Shown here piece after piece: positions 9,762 through 17,838 of a stretch of 64,000 nt of DNA. The position numbers were made by a program, and so were the translations under genes. The notes below the pieces were generated by a model. The model saw only the letters and a list, made by a program, of their open reading frames with translations, did not search any database and was not told the DNA's origin. How positions within the stretch are numbered: position 1 is the stretch's first letter; the number at the start of each line of letters is the position of its first letter. The stretch is from Bradyrhizobium sp. AZCC 1610 (GTDB taxonomy: Bacteria > Pseudomonadota > Alphaproteobacteria > Rhizobiales > Xanthobacteraceae), in assembly GCF_036924515.1 (NCBI RefSeq), contig NZ_JAZHRR010000001.1, positions 4,559,001-4,623,000 on the forward strand, in the 5' to 3' direction.

Positions 9762-10633
9762 GAGCTCAGCACCCTCCCCGCCACCGCATCGAGCTTGGCG
9801 AGCAACCTGGGATCGCGCGCTTCCGGCGCGGTGATCAGGGCCGTATCCAGCACCTTGTCCGATCCAACAGGACACGGCTCGTGCTCGCGTGGAAAATCCC
9901 CGGCGAGACGCGCAACGAGCGCCTTGGCCTTGCCGGCATTCGAGTTCAGCACGCGAATGATGTCCTGCACGGTGACCGCGTCGTGATGAGGATGCCAGCA
10001 ATCGAAATCGGTGACCATGGCCACGCTGGCGTAGCAGATCTCGGCCTCACGGGCGAGTTTGGCCTCGGGCATGTTGGTCATGCCGATCACCGAATAGCCC
10101 TGCGCCTTGTAGGTCAGGCTCTCCGCCAGGCTGGAGAATTGCGGCCCCTCCATGCAGACATAGGTTCCGCCCTGTACCGCTTCGATGCCTTCAGCCTTGG
10201 CGGCTGCCACGAGGTGCACGTGCAGGCGTGGCGACACCGGATGGGCCATCGAGACGTGAGCCACGCAGCCCTTGCCGAAAAACGAGCTCTCGCGCTTGTA
10301 GGTGCGGTCGACGAACTGATCGACCAGCACGAACGTGCCCGGCGGCAGCTCCTCCCTGAACGAACCGCAGGCCGAGAGCGAGACCAGGTCGGTGACCCCT
10401 GCCCGCTTCAGCACGTCAATGTTGGCGCGGTAGTTGATGTCCGAGGGCGACAGCACGTGGCCCTTGCCGTGCCGCGGCAAAAACACGATCGGCAGCCCGG
10501 CGATGACACCGCGCGTCAGGGCTGCGGACGGCTCGCCCCAGGGGCTCTCGATGGCCTCCTCGCGGACGTCCTCCAGCCCCGGCAGGTCGTAGACGCCGGA
10601 TCCGCCGATGATGCCAAGCACGGCACGCGTCAT
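9758..10633 (-). CDS. mtnP: S-methyl-5'-thioadenosine phosphorylase
   Basis: The 291-residue protein has MTAP/PNP family motifs: [14 protein letters not shown] at the N-terminus, [20 protein letters not shown] (phosphate and ribose binding), [31 protein letters not shown], and the base-binding VTDFDCW. It cleaves methylthioadenosine (and in many bacteria 5'-deoxyadenosine) with phosphate to adenine and the ribose-1-phosphate derivative. It is the first gene of a minus-strand run that continues into mtnA with a four-base overlap. It is divergent from the class II aldolase; their start codons are 91 bases apart, so control is probably shared. Confidence 0.95.
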   Translation of the reverse strand: MTRAVLGIIGGSGVYDLPGLEDVREEAIESPWGEPSAALTRGVIAGLPIVFLPRHGKGHVLSPSDINYRANIDVLKRAGVTDLVSLSACGSFREELPPGTFVLVDQFVDRTYKRESSFFGKGCVAHVSMAHPVSPRLHVHLVAAAKAEGIEAVQGGTYVCMEGPQFSSLAESLTYKAQGYSVIGMTNMPEAKLAREAEICYASVAMVTDFDCWHPHHDAVTVQDIIRVLNSNAGKAKALVARLAGDFPREHEPCPVGSDKVLDTALITAPEARDPRLLAKLDAVAGRVLSS

Positions 10634-10724
10634 GACTTCTCCCAGTCAGGATTTCACGCAAGATGTTCGACTATACTGCGGCGCAATAATCAAGCATTGT
10701 CGCGCGGTTGCAAGGGGTCTCACA

Positions 10725-11375
10725 ATGCCGACCACGAAGGACAGGGAAAAACGCCAATCCATCATCGATGCCTGCCTGCGCATGAATGCGCTCGGCATCA
10801 ATCAGGGGACGTCGGGAAATATCAGCCAGCGCCACGGCGATGGCATGCTGATCACGCCGACCAGCACGCCCTACGAGGCGATGAAGCCCGAGCAGATCGT
10901 CTATATGCATCTCGACGGCAACCACGATCCCGCCCAGCACCCATCGAGCGAGTGGAGGTTTCACCGCGACATCCTCAAGGCCCGGTCGGAGGTGCAGGCG
11001 ATCGTCCACGCCCATCCGCCCTATTCGACCATGCTGGCGATCATGGGCATGGAGATTCCGCCGGTGCACTACATGGTCGCCGTCGCCGGGGGCGACACCA
11101 TCCGTTGCGCACCGTACGCGACCTTCGGCACCCAGGAGCTTTCCGAACATGCCGTACGTGCGCTGGAAGGCCGACAGGCCTGCCTGCTGGCGCATCACGG
11201 CATGATCGCGGTGGGGCCGTCGCTGCCGAAGGCGATGTGGCTGGCGGTCGAGGTCGAGACGCTGGCGCGCCAGTATCACGGCTGCCTGCAGATCGGCACG
11301 CCGCCATTGCTGTCAAGTGCGGAGATCGAGAAGGTTCGCCTCCGCATGGCCGGATACGGCCACGCGGACGAGTGA
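10725..11375 (+). CDS. Class II aldolase, probable 5-methylthioribulose/5-deoxyribulose-1-phosphate aldolase
   Basis: A 216-residue class II aldolase/adducin protein. Visible zinc ligands are HAHPPYS (two His) and LLAHHGM (third His); the catalytic glutamate is likely in SSEWRFHRDI. GTSGNIS near residue 30 is the phosphate-binding loop. The family includes FucA and AraD. Next to mtnP and mtnA, the likely substrate is 5-(methylthio)ribulose-1-phosphate or 5-deoxyribulose-1-phosphate, split to DHAP and an aldehyde as known for the Ald2 DHAP shunt of Rhodospirillum rubrum and E. coli. The ATG at 10725 follows AAGGGG. No mtnB, mtnC or mtnD is present nearby. Substrate is inferred from context only. 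Confidence 0.85.
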   Translation: MPTTKDREKRQSIIDACLRMNALGINQGTSGNISQRHGDGMLITPTSTPYEAMKPEQIVYMHLDGNHDPAQHPSSEWRFHRDILKARSEVQAIVHAHPPYSTMLAIMGMEIPPVHYMVAVAGGDTIRCAPYATFGTQELSEHAVRALEGRQACLLAHHGMIAVGPSLPKAMWLAVEVETLARQYHGCLQIGTPPLLSSAEIEKVRLRMAGYGHADE

Positions 11376-11381
11376 CAATCA

Positions 11382-11440
11382 CTTTAGCGTTTTCGAGCGA
11401 AGTGGATACTGCTTCGCGTCAAGAAAACGCGCCAAAACAA
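11382..11440. repeat. Bradyrhizobium-type extragenic repeat
   Basis: A segment of the form GCGTTTTCGAGCGAAGTGGA ... GAAAACGC, with the outer 8-mers complementary. I recognise this as a repeat common between genes in Bradyrhizobium and Rhodopseudomonas. It precedes the hairpin at 11446-11474 and lies between the convergent aldolase and tctC genes. Confidence 0.5.
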
Positions 11441-11445
11441 GAATC

Positions 11446-11474
11446 TAGAGCTTCGGTCTTAAACCGAAGCTCTA
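11446..11474. terminator. Bidirectional hairpin terminator
   Basis: A perfect 12-bp stem (TAGAGCTTCGGT at 11446-11457, complement at 11463-11474) with a 5-base loop lies between the aldolase stop (11375) and the tctC stop (11482-11480). The position between convergent genes and symmetric stem suggest termination for both; there is no long T run. Confidence 0.6.
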
Positions 11475-11479
11475 ACGCG

Positions 11480-12475
11480 TTACTTCGCGACGAAGCCCGC
11501 TTCGTTCATCAGCGAGGCGTTGAGCTTGTCGTCCTCCTCGAGGAACTTCAGCATGTCCTTGCCGGTGAGGAAGATCGGCTTCAGCGCCTGCTTCTCCATA
11601 TAGTCCTTGTACTCCGAAGTCTGCGTCACCTTCTGGAACAGGTCGACATAGAACGCCTGCTGTTCCGGCGTCACCTTGCCGGGCAGGAACATCGCGCGCA
11701 GCATCAGATACTGCACGTCGAGGCCCTCCTCCTTGCAGGTCGGGATGTCGTTCCACGACTGCGTTTCGGTGACCTTGGTCTTGTAGGCGATGCGTTCCTT
11801 GTCGAACACGCACAGCGCACGGACCTGGCCGGCGCGCCAGACTTCCAGATTCTCGGAAGGGTTGTTGACGTTGGCTTCGGTGTGCTTGCCGACCAGTTGC
11901 GTCGCCGCCTCGCCGCCGGACTTGTATGGCAGATAGGAGAATTTCGCGCCGGTCTTCTGCTCCATGAACACGGTCAACACGTGATCCTCGCGCTTGGAGC
12001 CGGTGCCGCCCATCTTGAACGGCGAGCTTGCAGCCCTGGCGGCCGTGATGAAGTCCTTCACCGTCTTCGGTCCGTCGGCATTGTCCCACAGCACGAATTG
12101 ATCCATCGCAACTACCGACACCGGCGTCAGGTCACGCCAGTTGAAGGGAATCTTCGCCGACAGCGGCAGCATGTAGATCAGCGAATAGGCGATCAGGACC
12201 TTGTTGGCGTCGCCGTCGCTGGACTTCATGTACATCAGCGCCTCGGCACCCGACGCCCCGCCCTTGAGCGATACAACCATCGGCTGCTTCATCAGATTGT
12301 TCTTCTGAATGGCCGCCTGCATCATACGCGCCATCTGGTCGGACGCACCGCCCGCGCCGGCTGCGACCACGATTTCAACCGGTTTGGTCGGCTCCCAAGC
12401 GGCAAGCGCCGGGGTGCTTGCGATCATGGCCGTCAAGGCGGCCGCAGCTTTCAGCATCTGTCCCACGAGCTTCAT
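11480..12475 (-). CDS. tctC: Tripartite tricarboxylate transporter periplasmic binding protein (Bug/TctC family)
   Basis: The 331-residue protein starts with a Sec signal peptide (positively charged start, hydrophobic core, ALAAW cleavage near residue 26). It continues with KPVEIVVAAGAGGASDQMAR, the Bug family opening in which the backbone binds the carboxylate. It binds substrate in the periplasm and delivers it to TctA/TctB. It is convergent with the aldolase and separated from tctB/tctA by the mtn genes, so it has its own promoter. KFSYLPYKSGGEAATQLVGKH matches the conserved mid-domain of the family. Confidence 0.9.
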   Translation of the reverse strand: MKLVGQMLKAAAALTAMIASTPALAAWEPTKPVEIVVAAGAGGASDQMARMMQAAIQKNNLMKQPMVVSLKGGASGAEALMYMKSSDGDANKVLIAYSLIYMLPLSAKIPFNWRDLTPVSVVAMDQFVLWDNADGPKTVKDFITAARAASSPFKMGGTGSKREDHVLTVFMEQKTGAKFSYLPYKSGGEAATQLVGKHTEANVNNPSENLEVWRAGQVRALCVFDKERIAYKTKVTETQSWNDIPTCKEEGLDVQYLMLRAMFLPGKVTPEQQAFYVDLFQKVTQTSEYKDYMEKQALKPIFLTGKDMLKFLEEDDKLNASLMNEAGFVAK

Positions 12476-12713
12476 CCCTATGTATTTGCAAGGCTTTGTA
12501 AAATCAGACTTGGCTGGTTGCTTGCCACATCTTGCGAGCGAACCGACGAGAGTTCAAGCTGCACCGCAATGTGCCGCCTATAACTTTCGCATGAGGTGCA
12601 AGTCCTTCCGGCAGGAGAGCCTGCGGCTACGAACAGCCGAATTCCGTTGTGCGGCGGCGAGTGAGCCCATTTAATTAATGCACGCTACAAGAAGCATCAG
12701 GAGGAGACGCTGA

Positions 12714-13085
12714 ATGAGAAGGATTGTGATGACCGCCCTCATGGGTGCGGCGCTGACCCTCGCGGGGTGCGGGCGGGATCCAGGACCGAAAGGGGATACC
12801 GGCCCACAAGGACCAGCCGGGCCGCAGGGCGCACAGGGCTTGCAAGGCGTGCCCGGCCCTCAAGGGCAACAGGGTCCCCAAGGGCCACAAGGACCGCAGG
12901 GCGCGCCCGGCGCAAAGGGCGATCCCGGACCGGCTGGCGTTTCCATCAGGTCGGTTCAGGCCAACGGCGAAGTCAGCTGCGATGCAAATGAAAACCTGGT
13001 GTCGGTGTTCTGTCCGTCTGGCGGTGCACCCGACGGCGCCAAGTGCGGCAGCGGTCCGGCCATTGGTCTTTGTCTCAAGAAGTAG
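12714..13085 (+). CDS. Collagen-like repeat lipoprotein
   Basis: The 123-residue protein starts with a lipoprotein signal ([19 protein letters not shown]; lipobox LAGC, Cys19). After a few residues come about 18 uninterrupted G-x-y triplets rich in proline and glutamine (GPQ, GPA, GPK), then a 45-residue C-terminal domain with four cysteines. Bacterial G-x-y repeats form collagen-like triple helices, so this is probably a short trimeric stalk anchored in the outer membrane. A GGAGG motif precedes the ATG. The function of the C-terminal part is unknown. Confidence 0.85.
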   Translation: MRRIVMTALMGAALTLAGCGRDPGPKGDTGPQGPAGPQGAQGLQGVPGPQGQQGPQGPQGPQGAPGAKGDPGPAGVSIRSVQANGEVSCDANENLVSVFCPSGGAPDGAKCGSGPAIGLCLKK

Positions 13086-13132
13086 CCGTCCCATTGCGCT
13101 ACGATCCGAAGAATGACGCTCGGCGAAAAAGC

Positions 13133-13462
13133 ATGAAAGCGTTCGCGGTGGGTTTGCTCCTGGCTTGTCTTGCCACCGCCGCGGACGCCGGTTCCTCAAT
13201 AATCGGCGCGGGCTCTCAAACCTGCATGGCTTGGACCAACCGCAAGAAGAATGCGGTCGTCAAAGGAAGCTTTGAATCCTGGCTGGTTGGGTTCATCAGC
13301 GGCCTGAACATCAGCGGTGAACGGGACATGGTTGGTGGCGGCGACTTTGACGCGATCATTGCGTGGATGGATCAACGTTGCCGCACCACCCCGTCAGACA
13401 GAATAGGTATCGCGGCGCTCGATCTGGGTATGGAACTGGCAAGAAAGGCTGCCAAGCCATAG
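13133..13462 (+). CDS. Small exported protein of unknown function
   Basis: A 109-residue protein with a signal peptide (MKAFAVGLLLACLATAADA) and a compact mature part containing two cysteines (TCMAW and QRCRT). I recognise the general type (small secreted proteins with a WLVGFISGLN segment and a C-terminal DRIGIAALDLGMEL helix) but not a defined family. The ATG at 13133 is chosen because the signal peptide starts there. It lies 47 bases after the collagen-like gene, so the two may be cotranscribed. Confidence 0.65.
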   Translation: MKAFAVGLLLACLATAADAGSSIIGAGSQTCMAWTNRKKNAVVKGSFESWLVGFISGLNISGERDMVGGGDFDAIIAWMDQRCRTTPSDRIGIAALDLGMELARKAAKP

Positions 13463-13467
13463 CGGAA

Positions 13468-13494
13468 GGGGCAGGTTTGATCGCTTATTGCCCC
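13468..13494. terminator. Hairpin between convergent genes
   Basis: GGGGCA (13468-13473) pairs with TGCCCC (13489-13494) across a 15-base loop, between the stop of the small exported protein and the stop of the convergent enoyl-CoA hydratase gene. Modest stem length, so confidence is limited. Confidence 0.4.
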
Positions 13495-13500
13495 GTTCGG

Positions 13501-14298
13501 CTACTTACCCTTCCAGTTCGGCGAGCGCTTGTTGAGGAACGCGTCCATTCCCTCGCGGAAATCCTCGCTCATATAGGCGCGCAGGATCAGGTCTTCGCCT
13601 TCGTCGCGCGTCAGCGTCCGCCGGATGCGGCGCACCGCTTCCTTGGTGACTTCGAGCGTGATCGGCGCCTGGCTGGCAACGAGCTTCGCGGTTTCGTCGG
13701 CGCGGCGCTGCAACGTCGCGACATCAGGCACCACTTCGTTGAGCAGCCCAAGCGCCAGCGCTTCCGGCGCCTCGACCAGCCGCGCCTTGAAGATCAGGTC
13801 CTTGGTCCGTGCGGGGCCGACCAGCGAAACCAGCCTGGAGATATTCGACATCGACAGGCAATTGCCGAGCGTGCGCGCGATCGGAAAGCCCATCCGCGTG
13901 GTCTCGGTGCCGATACGGATGTCGCAGCAAGCCGCGATCCCGGCGCCGCCGCCGGTGCAGGCGCCGGCAATCGCCGCGATCGTCGGCACCCGGCATGCCT
14001 CGAGCGCGCCGAGCACGCGATCGATCCGCGCCTCGTAGTCGAGCGCATCCTGCGCGGTCTTGAAGGCGCGGAACTGCGAGATGTCGGTGCCCGACGCGAA
14101 CGCCTTGTCGCCGGCGCCGGTCAGGATCATCGCCTTGATCGAGCGATCATTGTTGACGGTCTCGCAGATCGCCGCCATTTGCTCGTACATGGCAAAGGTC
14201 AGCGCATTGCGCGCCTGCGGACGGTTGAATGTCAGCCGGGCGATGCCGTCCTCAACGGAATAAATCAGGTCTTCGGTCGAAGCTACCGGAGCGTTCAT
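13501..14298 (-). CDS. Enoyl-CoA hydratase/isomerase family protein
   Basis: A 265-residue crotonase-fold protein: IARLTFNRPQARNAL (N-terminal strand), DKAFASGTDISQF (first oxyanion-hole block), AAIAGACTGGGAGIAACCDIRI (second oxyanion-hole block) and FLNKRSPNWKGK at the C-terminus. The usual catalytic glutamates of hydratases are not obvious, so the reaction on the acyl-CoA cannot be fixed. The ATG at 14298 follows GAGAG; a longer frame is less likely. It is the third gene of a minus-strand run after two class V aminotransferase copies, 36 bases from the second. Confidence 0.87.
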   Translation of the reverse strand: MNAPVASTEDLIYSVEDGIARLTFNRPQARNALTFAMYEQMAAICETVNNDRSIKAMILTGAGDKAFASGTDISQFRAFKTAQDALDYEARIDRVLGALEACRVPTIAAIAGACTGGGAGIAACCDIRIGTETTRMGFPIARTLGNCLSMSNISRLVSLVGPARTKDLIFKARLVEAPEALALGLLNEVVPDVATLQRRADETAKLVASQAPITLEVTKEAVRRIRRTLTRDEGEDLILRAYMSEDFREGMDAFLNKRSPNWKGK

Positions 14299-14334
14299 CG
14301 CAGCTCTCTCTGTTTTTGTTTCGGTCAAACGATC

Positions 14335-15534
14335 TCAGGCGACGGCAGCCTTCGGCATCGGCACGATATCGCGTCCCTTGAGCACTTCCATCGCCGCCAG
14401 CACGCCGCCACCGCGGTGCGGTACCTTGGCGAGATCGAGGCCCATCTCGACGCCCGACAGCGTGCCCATCAGCATCAGATCGTTGAAGTGTCCGATATGA
14501 CCGATCCGGAACGCCTTGCCCTTGATCTTGTTCAGGCCGGTGCCGAGCGACATGTCGAAATTTTCCAGCACCACCTTGCGGAAATTGTCGGCGTCATGGC
14601 CTTCCGGCATGACGACGCCGGTCAGCGCAGGCGAATGTGCGCCCTGCTCCTGGCATTGCGTTTCCAGGCCCCACACCTTGGCGGCTGCGCGCGTCGCAGC
14701 GCTGTGGCGCTTGTGCCGGGCGAAGACGTTTTCCAACCCCTCCTCCTCGAGCATCTTGACCGCTTCGCGCAACCCGAACAGCAAATTGGTCGCCGGCGTG
14801 TAGGGCCAGGTGCCCGCCTTGTTGATGGCGATGACTTCCTGCCAGTCCCAATAGGAGCGCATCGCGGGGTTCGCTTTCGCCACGGCAAGCGCCTTTTCCG
14901 AGATGGCGTTGAAGCCGAGACCCGGCGGCAGCATCAGGCCCTTCTGCGATCCGGCGACCGACACGTCGATGCCCCAGGCATCGTGCTCATATTCCAGCGA
15001 TCCCAGACCGGAGATGGTATCGACCATCAACAGCGCGGGATGGTTGATGCGGTCGAGAATTTTGCGGACGTCCAGCGGATGCGTGACGCAGCCGGTCGAG
15101 GTCTCGTTGTGAACCACACACACGGCCTTGATCTTGTGCGCCTTGTCGGCCGACAGCCGCACCTCGATCTGCTCAAGGTCGGCGCCGTGACGCCAGTCAC
15201 CCGGCAGGAAATCCACCTCGATCTTGAACTTCTCGGCGATGCCGCGCCACAGCACGGCAAACTGCCCGGTCTCCGCCATCAGCACCTTGTCACCGGGCTG
15301 CAGCGTATTGACGAGGGCTGCCTCCCAGGCGCCGGTGCCGGAGGACGGGTAGATGATCACCGGCTGCCTGGTGCGAAACACCCGCTGCATGGCGTCCAGC
15401 ACAGCGTGGCCGACCTCGGCGAACTCGGGGCCCCGGTGGTCCATGGTCGGCATGTCCATCGCGCGCAGCACCCGGTCCGGCACGTTGGTCGGTCCCGGAA
15501 TCTGCAGAAAATGCCTTCCAGTATGCACGGTCAT
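14335..15534 (-). CDS. Class V aminotransferase, serine-glyoxylate/alanine-glyoxylate aminotransferase type
   Basis: The 399-residue protein has the class V PLP aminotransferase layout of SgaA/AGXT-like enzymes: HFLQIPGPTNVPDRVLRAM at the start, YPSSGTGAWEAALVN (PLP phosphate site), VVHNETSTG, VDTISGLGSLEYEHDAWG, and GSQKGLMLPPGLGF with the PLP lysine. Likely reaction: serine (or alanine or aspartate) plus glyoxylate to glycine and the keto acid. The ATG at 15534 follows GGAAGG. A closely similar but frameshifted copy lies upstream. The divergent GntR regulator and glycolate-oxidase-like gene fit glyoxylate metabolism. Confidence 0.9.
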   Translation of the reverse strand: MTVHTGRHFLQIPGPTNVPDRVLRAMDMPTMDHRGPEFAEVGHAVLDAMQRVFRTRQPVIIYPSSGTGAWEAALVNTLQPGDKVLMAETGQFAVLWRGIAEKFKIEVDFLPGDWRHGADLEQIEVRLSADKAHKIKAVCVVHNETSTGCVTHPLDVRKILDRINHPALLMVDTISGLGSLEYEHDAWGIDVSVAGSQKGLMLPPGLGFNAISEKALAVAKANPAMRSYWDWQEVIAINKAGTWPYTPATNLLFGLREAVKMLEEEGLENVFARHKRHSAATRAAAKVWGLETQCQEQGAHSPALTGVVMPEGHDADNFRKVVLENFDMSLGTGLNKIKGKAFRIGHIGHFNDLMLMGTLSGVEMGLDLAKVPHRGGGVLAAMEVLKGRDIVPMPKAAVA

Positions 15535-15690
15535 GGGCGTCCTTCCCGGTCTTGCCTTGGCGTCTTGTCTTGGCGTTTCGAGCCGCTCGAATATCACCAT
15601 TTGGCGGGCTTGTCGCCCGCCGGACGCAGCACGTCAATGCATAAGGAGCAGGGCTGGAGCGGCCCCCGCCGGGCAGGCGCGAGCTGCCGG

Positions 15691-16894
15691 CTAGCTGCCG
15701 ACGACCTTGAGATGCGCCGGGGAATTGCCTTGCGGACGCTGCTCCAGATACGTCATCGCGGCATCGACGCCTCCGGAGCGGTGCGGAACGCCGGCGACCG
15801 ACAAGCCCATCTCCACGCCGGTCAACGCACCGAGCAGCGTGAGCTCGTTGCATTCGCCGAGATGGCCGATGCGAAACACCTTGCCCGCGACTTTCGACAG
15901 GCCTGAGCCGAGCGACATGTTGTAGTTGTCGAGCACGACCTGACGGAATTGATCGGCGTCGTGCCCCGGCGGCATCAGCACGGCGGTCAGCACGGGCGAA
16001 TACTCCTGCGCGTTCCTGGCACAGCACCTCCAGCCCCCAGTGATTGACCGCGGCACGCGTCGCTGCAGCGAGCCGCAGGTGACGCGCGAACACATTGTCG
16101 AGCCCCTCTTCCAGCAGCATCGCGATCGCCTCGCGCAGCCCGTAGAGCAGGTTTGTCGCCGGCGTATACGGGAAGAAGCCCTTCGCGTTCGGCTTCAGCA
16201 TCTCCTCCCAGTCGAAGTAGGAGCGCGGCATCCGGTTGGTTCGGGCGGCGGCTCGGGCCTTCTCCGAGATCGCGTTGAAGCCGAGGCCGGGCGGCAGCAT
16301 GAAACCCTTTTGCGAACAACTGACGCTGACATCGACCTTCCATTCGTCATGTCGGTAGTCGACCGACCCGAGCGAGGAGATGGTGTCGACCATCAACAGA
16401 GCGGGATGTCCGGTCCGGTCGATCGCGGCGCGGATGTCGGCGATACGGCTTGTGGCGCCGGTCGACGTCTCGTTATGGACGACCATCACCGCCTTGATCG
16501 CGTGTGCGGCATCCTCTGCGAGCCTGGCCTCGATCTGGGCGGGGTCGGCGCCGCGACGCCAATCGCCGGCAATGAAATCGACCTCGATCCCGAAGCGGCC
16601 CGCCATCTGGCGCCACAGGGTCGCAAAGTGGCCGGTCTCGACCATCACGACCTTGTCGCCGGGCGAAAGTGTATTGACGATCGCCGCCTCCCAGGCGCCC
16701 GTCCCGGACGACGGGAAGATCAACACCGGTCCAGCGGTCTGGAAAATCCTCTGGCTGCCCTCCAGCACCGCCCGCCCGAGCTCGGCGAACTGGGCGCTGC
16801 GGTGATCGATCACGGGCATGTCCATCGCGCGAAGAACCCGATCCGGGACCGGGCTCGGCCCTGGAATCTGCAGAAAATGCCGTCCTTGCCGCAT
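15691..16894 (-). pseudogene. Second class V aminotransferase copy, frameshifted
   Basis: Upstream tandem paralogue of the intact aminotransferase. It starts MRQGRHFLQIPGPSPVPDRV and keeps the PLP sites (FPSSGTGAWEAAIVN, CSQKGFMLPPGLGF). After GLEVLCQE the frame shifts. The remaining 100 residues (QEYSPVLTAVLMPPGHD to the end) are found intact in another frame ending at 15691. One extra base within the GCGCG stretch at 16008-16015 explains it. Without a frameshift the protein would have the same length as its neighbour. It is either a recent pseudogene or a sequencing error; no other damage is visible. Confidence 0.85.
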
Positions 16895-17008
16895 GACAAC
16901 CTCCCAAAAAAGCGCCTTGAGCTATTTTGCATTCATTTTTTGCCTTTTCAACTCATTTTTGGTATTCGATTTAGATCGTCGACGTCGCAGATTCCGCAAA
17001 CTACTGTT

Positions 17009-17740
17009 ATGCAAATGAAATCCACGATTCCCGAAGCCGGGGTGCCGATTGCCCAGTCCGACCGCGAGGAGGCCTCGCTGCACGGGGAAATCCTGCTGCG
17101 GCTTCGCGATTACGTCGTCGAAGGCAACATTCCAGAGGGTGCACGTGTTCCGGAACGGCAGCTCTGCGAGATGTTTGGAATCTCCAGGACGCCGCTGCGC
17201 GAGGCGCTCAAGGTGCTGGCTGCGGAGGGCTTGATCGAACTCCTGCCCAACCGCGGCGCACGCGTGCGCCAGCTTAGTGCGCGGGATCTGGAGGAGCTTT
17301 TCGACGTAATGGCCGGCCTGGAAAGCCTCGCCGGACGCCTTGCCTGCGAGGCCATCACGGACGAGGAAATCGCCGCGATCGAGCGGCTGCACTATGAGAT
17401 GTACGGCCACTACCTCAATAGCGACATGCACGGCTATTTTCAGGTCAACCAGCGCATCCACGAGAGCATCGTTGCTGCCGCACGCAGCGAGACCCTGCGC
17501 GCGGCCTACGCCAGTTTTGCCGGCCGGATTCGCCGGGTCCGCTATTCCGCCAATTTCGCGCGCAAGCGGCAGCGCTGGGGCGAGGCCATGCGCGAGCACG
17601 AAGCGATCCTGGATGCGCTGCGCCGCCGCGCCGCAAGCGAGCTGAGCGACATCCTGTTCCAGCACTTGCGCAACAAGCGAGCCGCAGCCATTGAACATCT
17701 GGCCGTGGCACGGGGCGCAGCTGCGACCGCGGTCAGCTAG
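17009..17740 (+). CDS. GntR family transcriptional regulator, FCD (FadR) type
   Basis: A 243-residue regulator with an N-terminal winged helix (ILLRLRDYVVEGNIPEGARVPERQL, ISRTPLREALKVLAAEGLIE) and a C-terminal all-helical FCD ligand domain, including the metal-ligand type HYEMYGHY and NQRIHESIV histidines. It probably represses the divergent aminotransferase operon and/or the downstream oxidoreductase gene until an organic acid is present. The ATG at 17009 is chosen; ATG 17015 is an alternative. A 16-bp perfect palindrome follows the gene at 17748-17763. Confidence 0.9.
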   Translation: MQMKSTIPEAGVPIAQSDREEASLHGEILLRLRDYVVEGNIPEGARVPERQLCEMFGISRTPLREALKVLAAEGLIELLPNRGARVRQLSARDLEELFDVMAGLESLAGRLACEAITDEEIAAIERLHYEMYGHYLNSDMHGYFQVNQRIHESIVAAARSETLRAAYASFAGRIRRVRYSANFARKRQRWGEAMREHEAILDALRRRAASELSDILFQHLRNKRAAAIEHLAVARGAAATAVS

Positions 17741-17747
17741 CTTGCCG

Positions 17748-17763
17748 ATTATGAATTCATAAT
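17748..17763. promoter_or_regulatory. 16-bp perfect palindrome, candidate GntR operator
   Basis: ATTATGAATTCATAAT is fully self-complementary and lies between the GntR gene stop and the oxidoreductase start (76 bases upstream of it). A-T-rich perfect dyads of this size are the usual form of FCD-type GntR operators. Binding by the adjacent regulator is inferred. Confidence 0.45.
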
Positions 17764-17838
17764 GTAACTCGTCCTTAAAAAAGTGCATAATCCCGTTGAG
17801 GGGTTGCAACAGCCCTCTTGGATCACTTTGGATTTGGG

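Noticed and set aside
9881..12583. Plus-strand frame of 900 codons across mtnP, aldolase and tctC
   Set aside because: Antisense to mtnP and tctC and out of frame with the aldolase; composition is that of a GC-rich shadow.
13363..15906. Plus-strand frame of 847 codons
   Set aside because: Antisense to the enoyl-CoA hydratase and aminotransferase genes.
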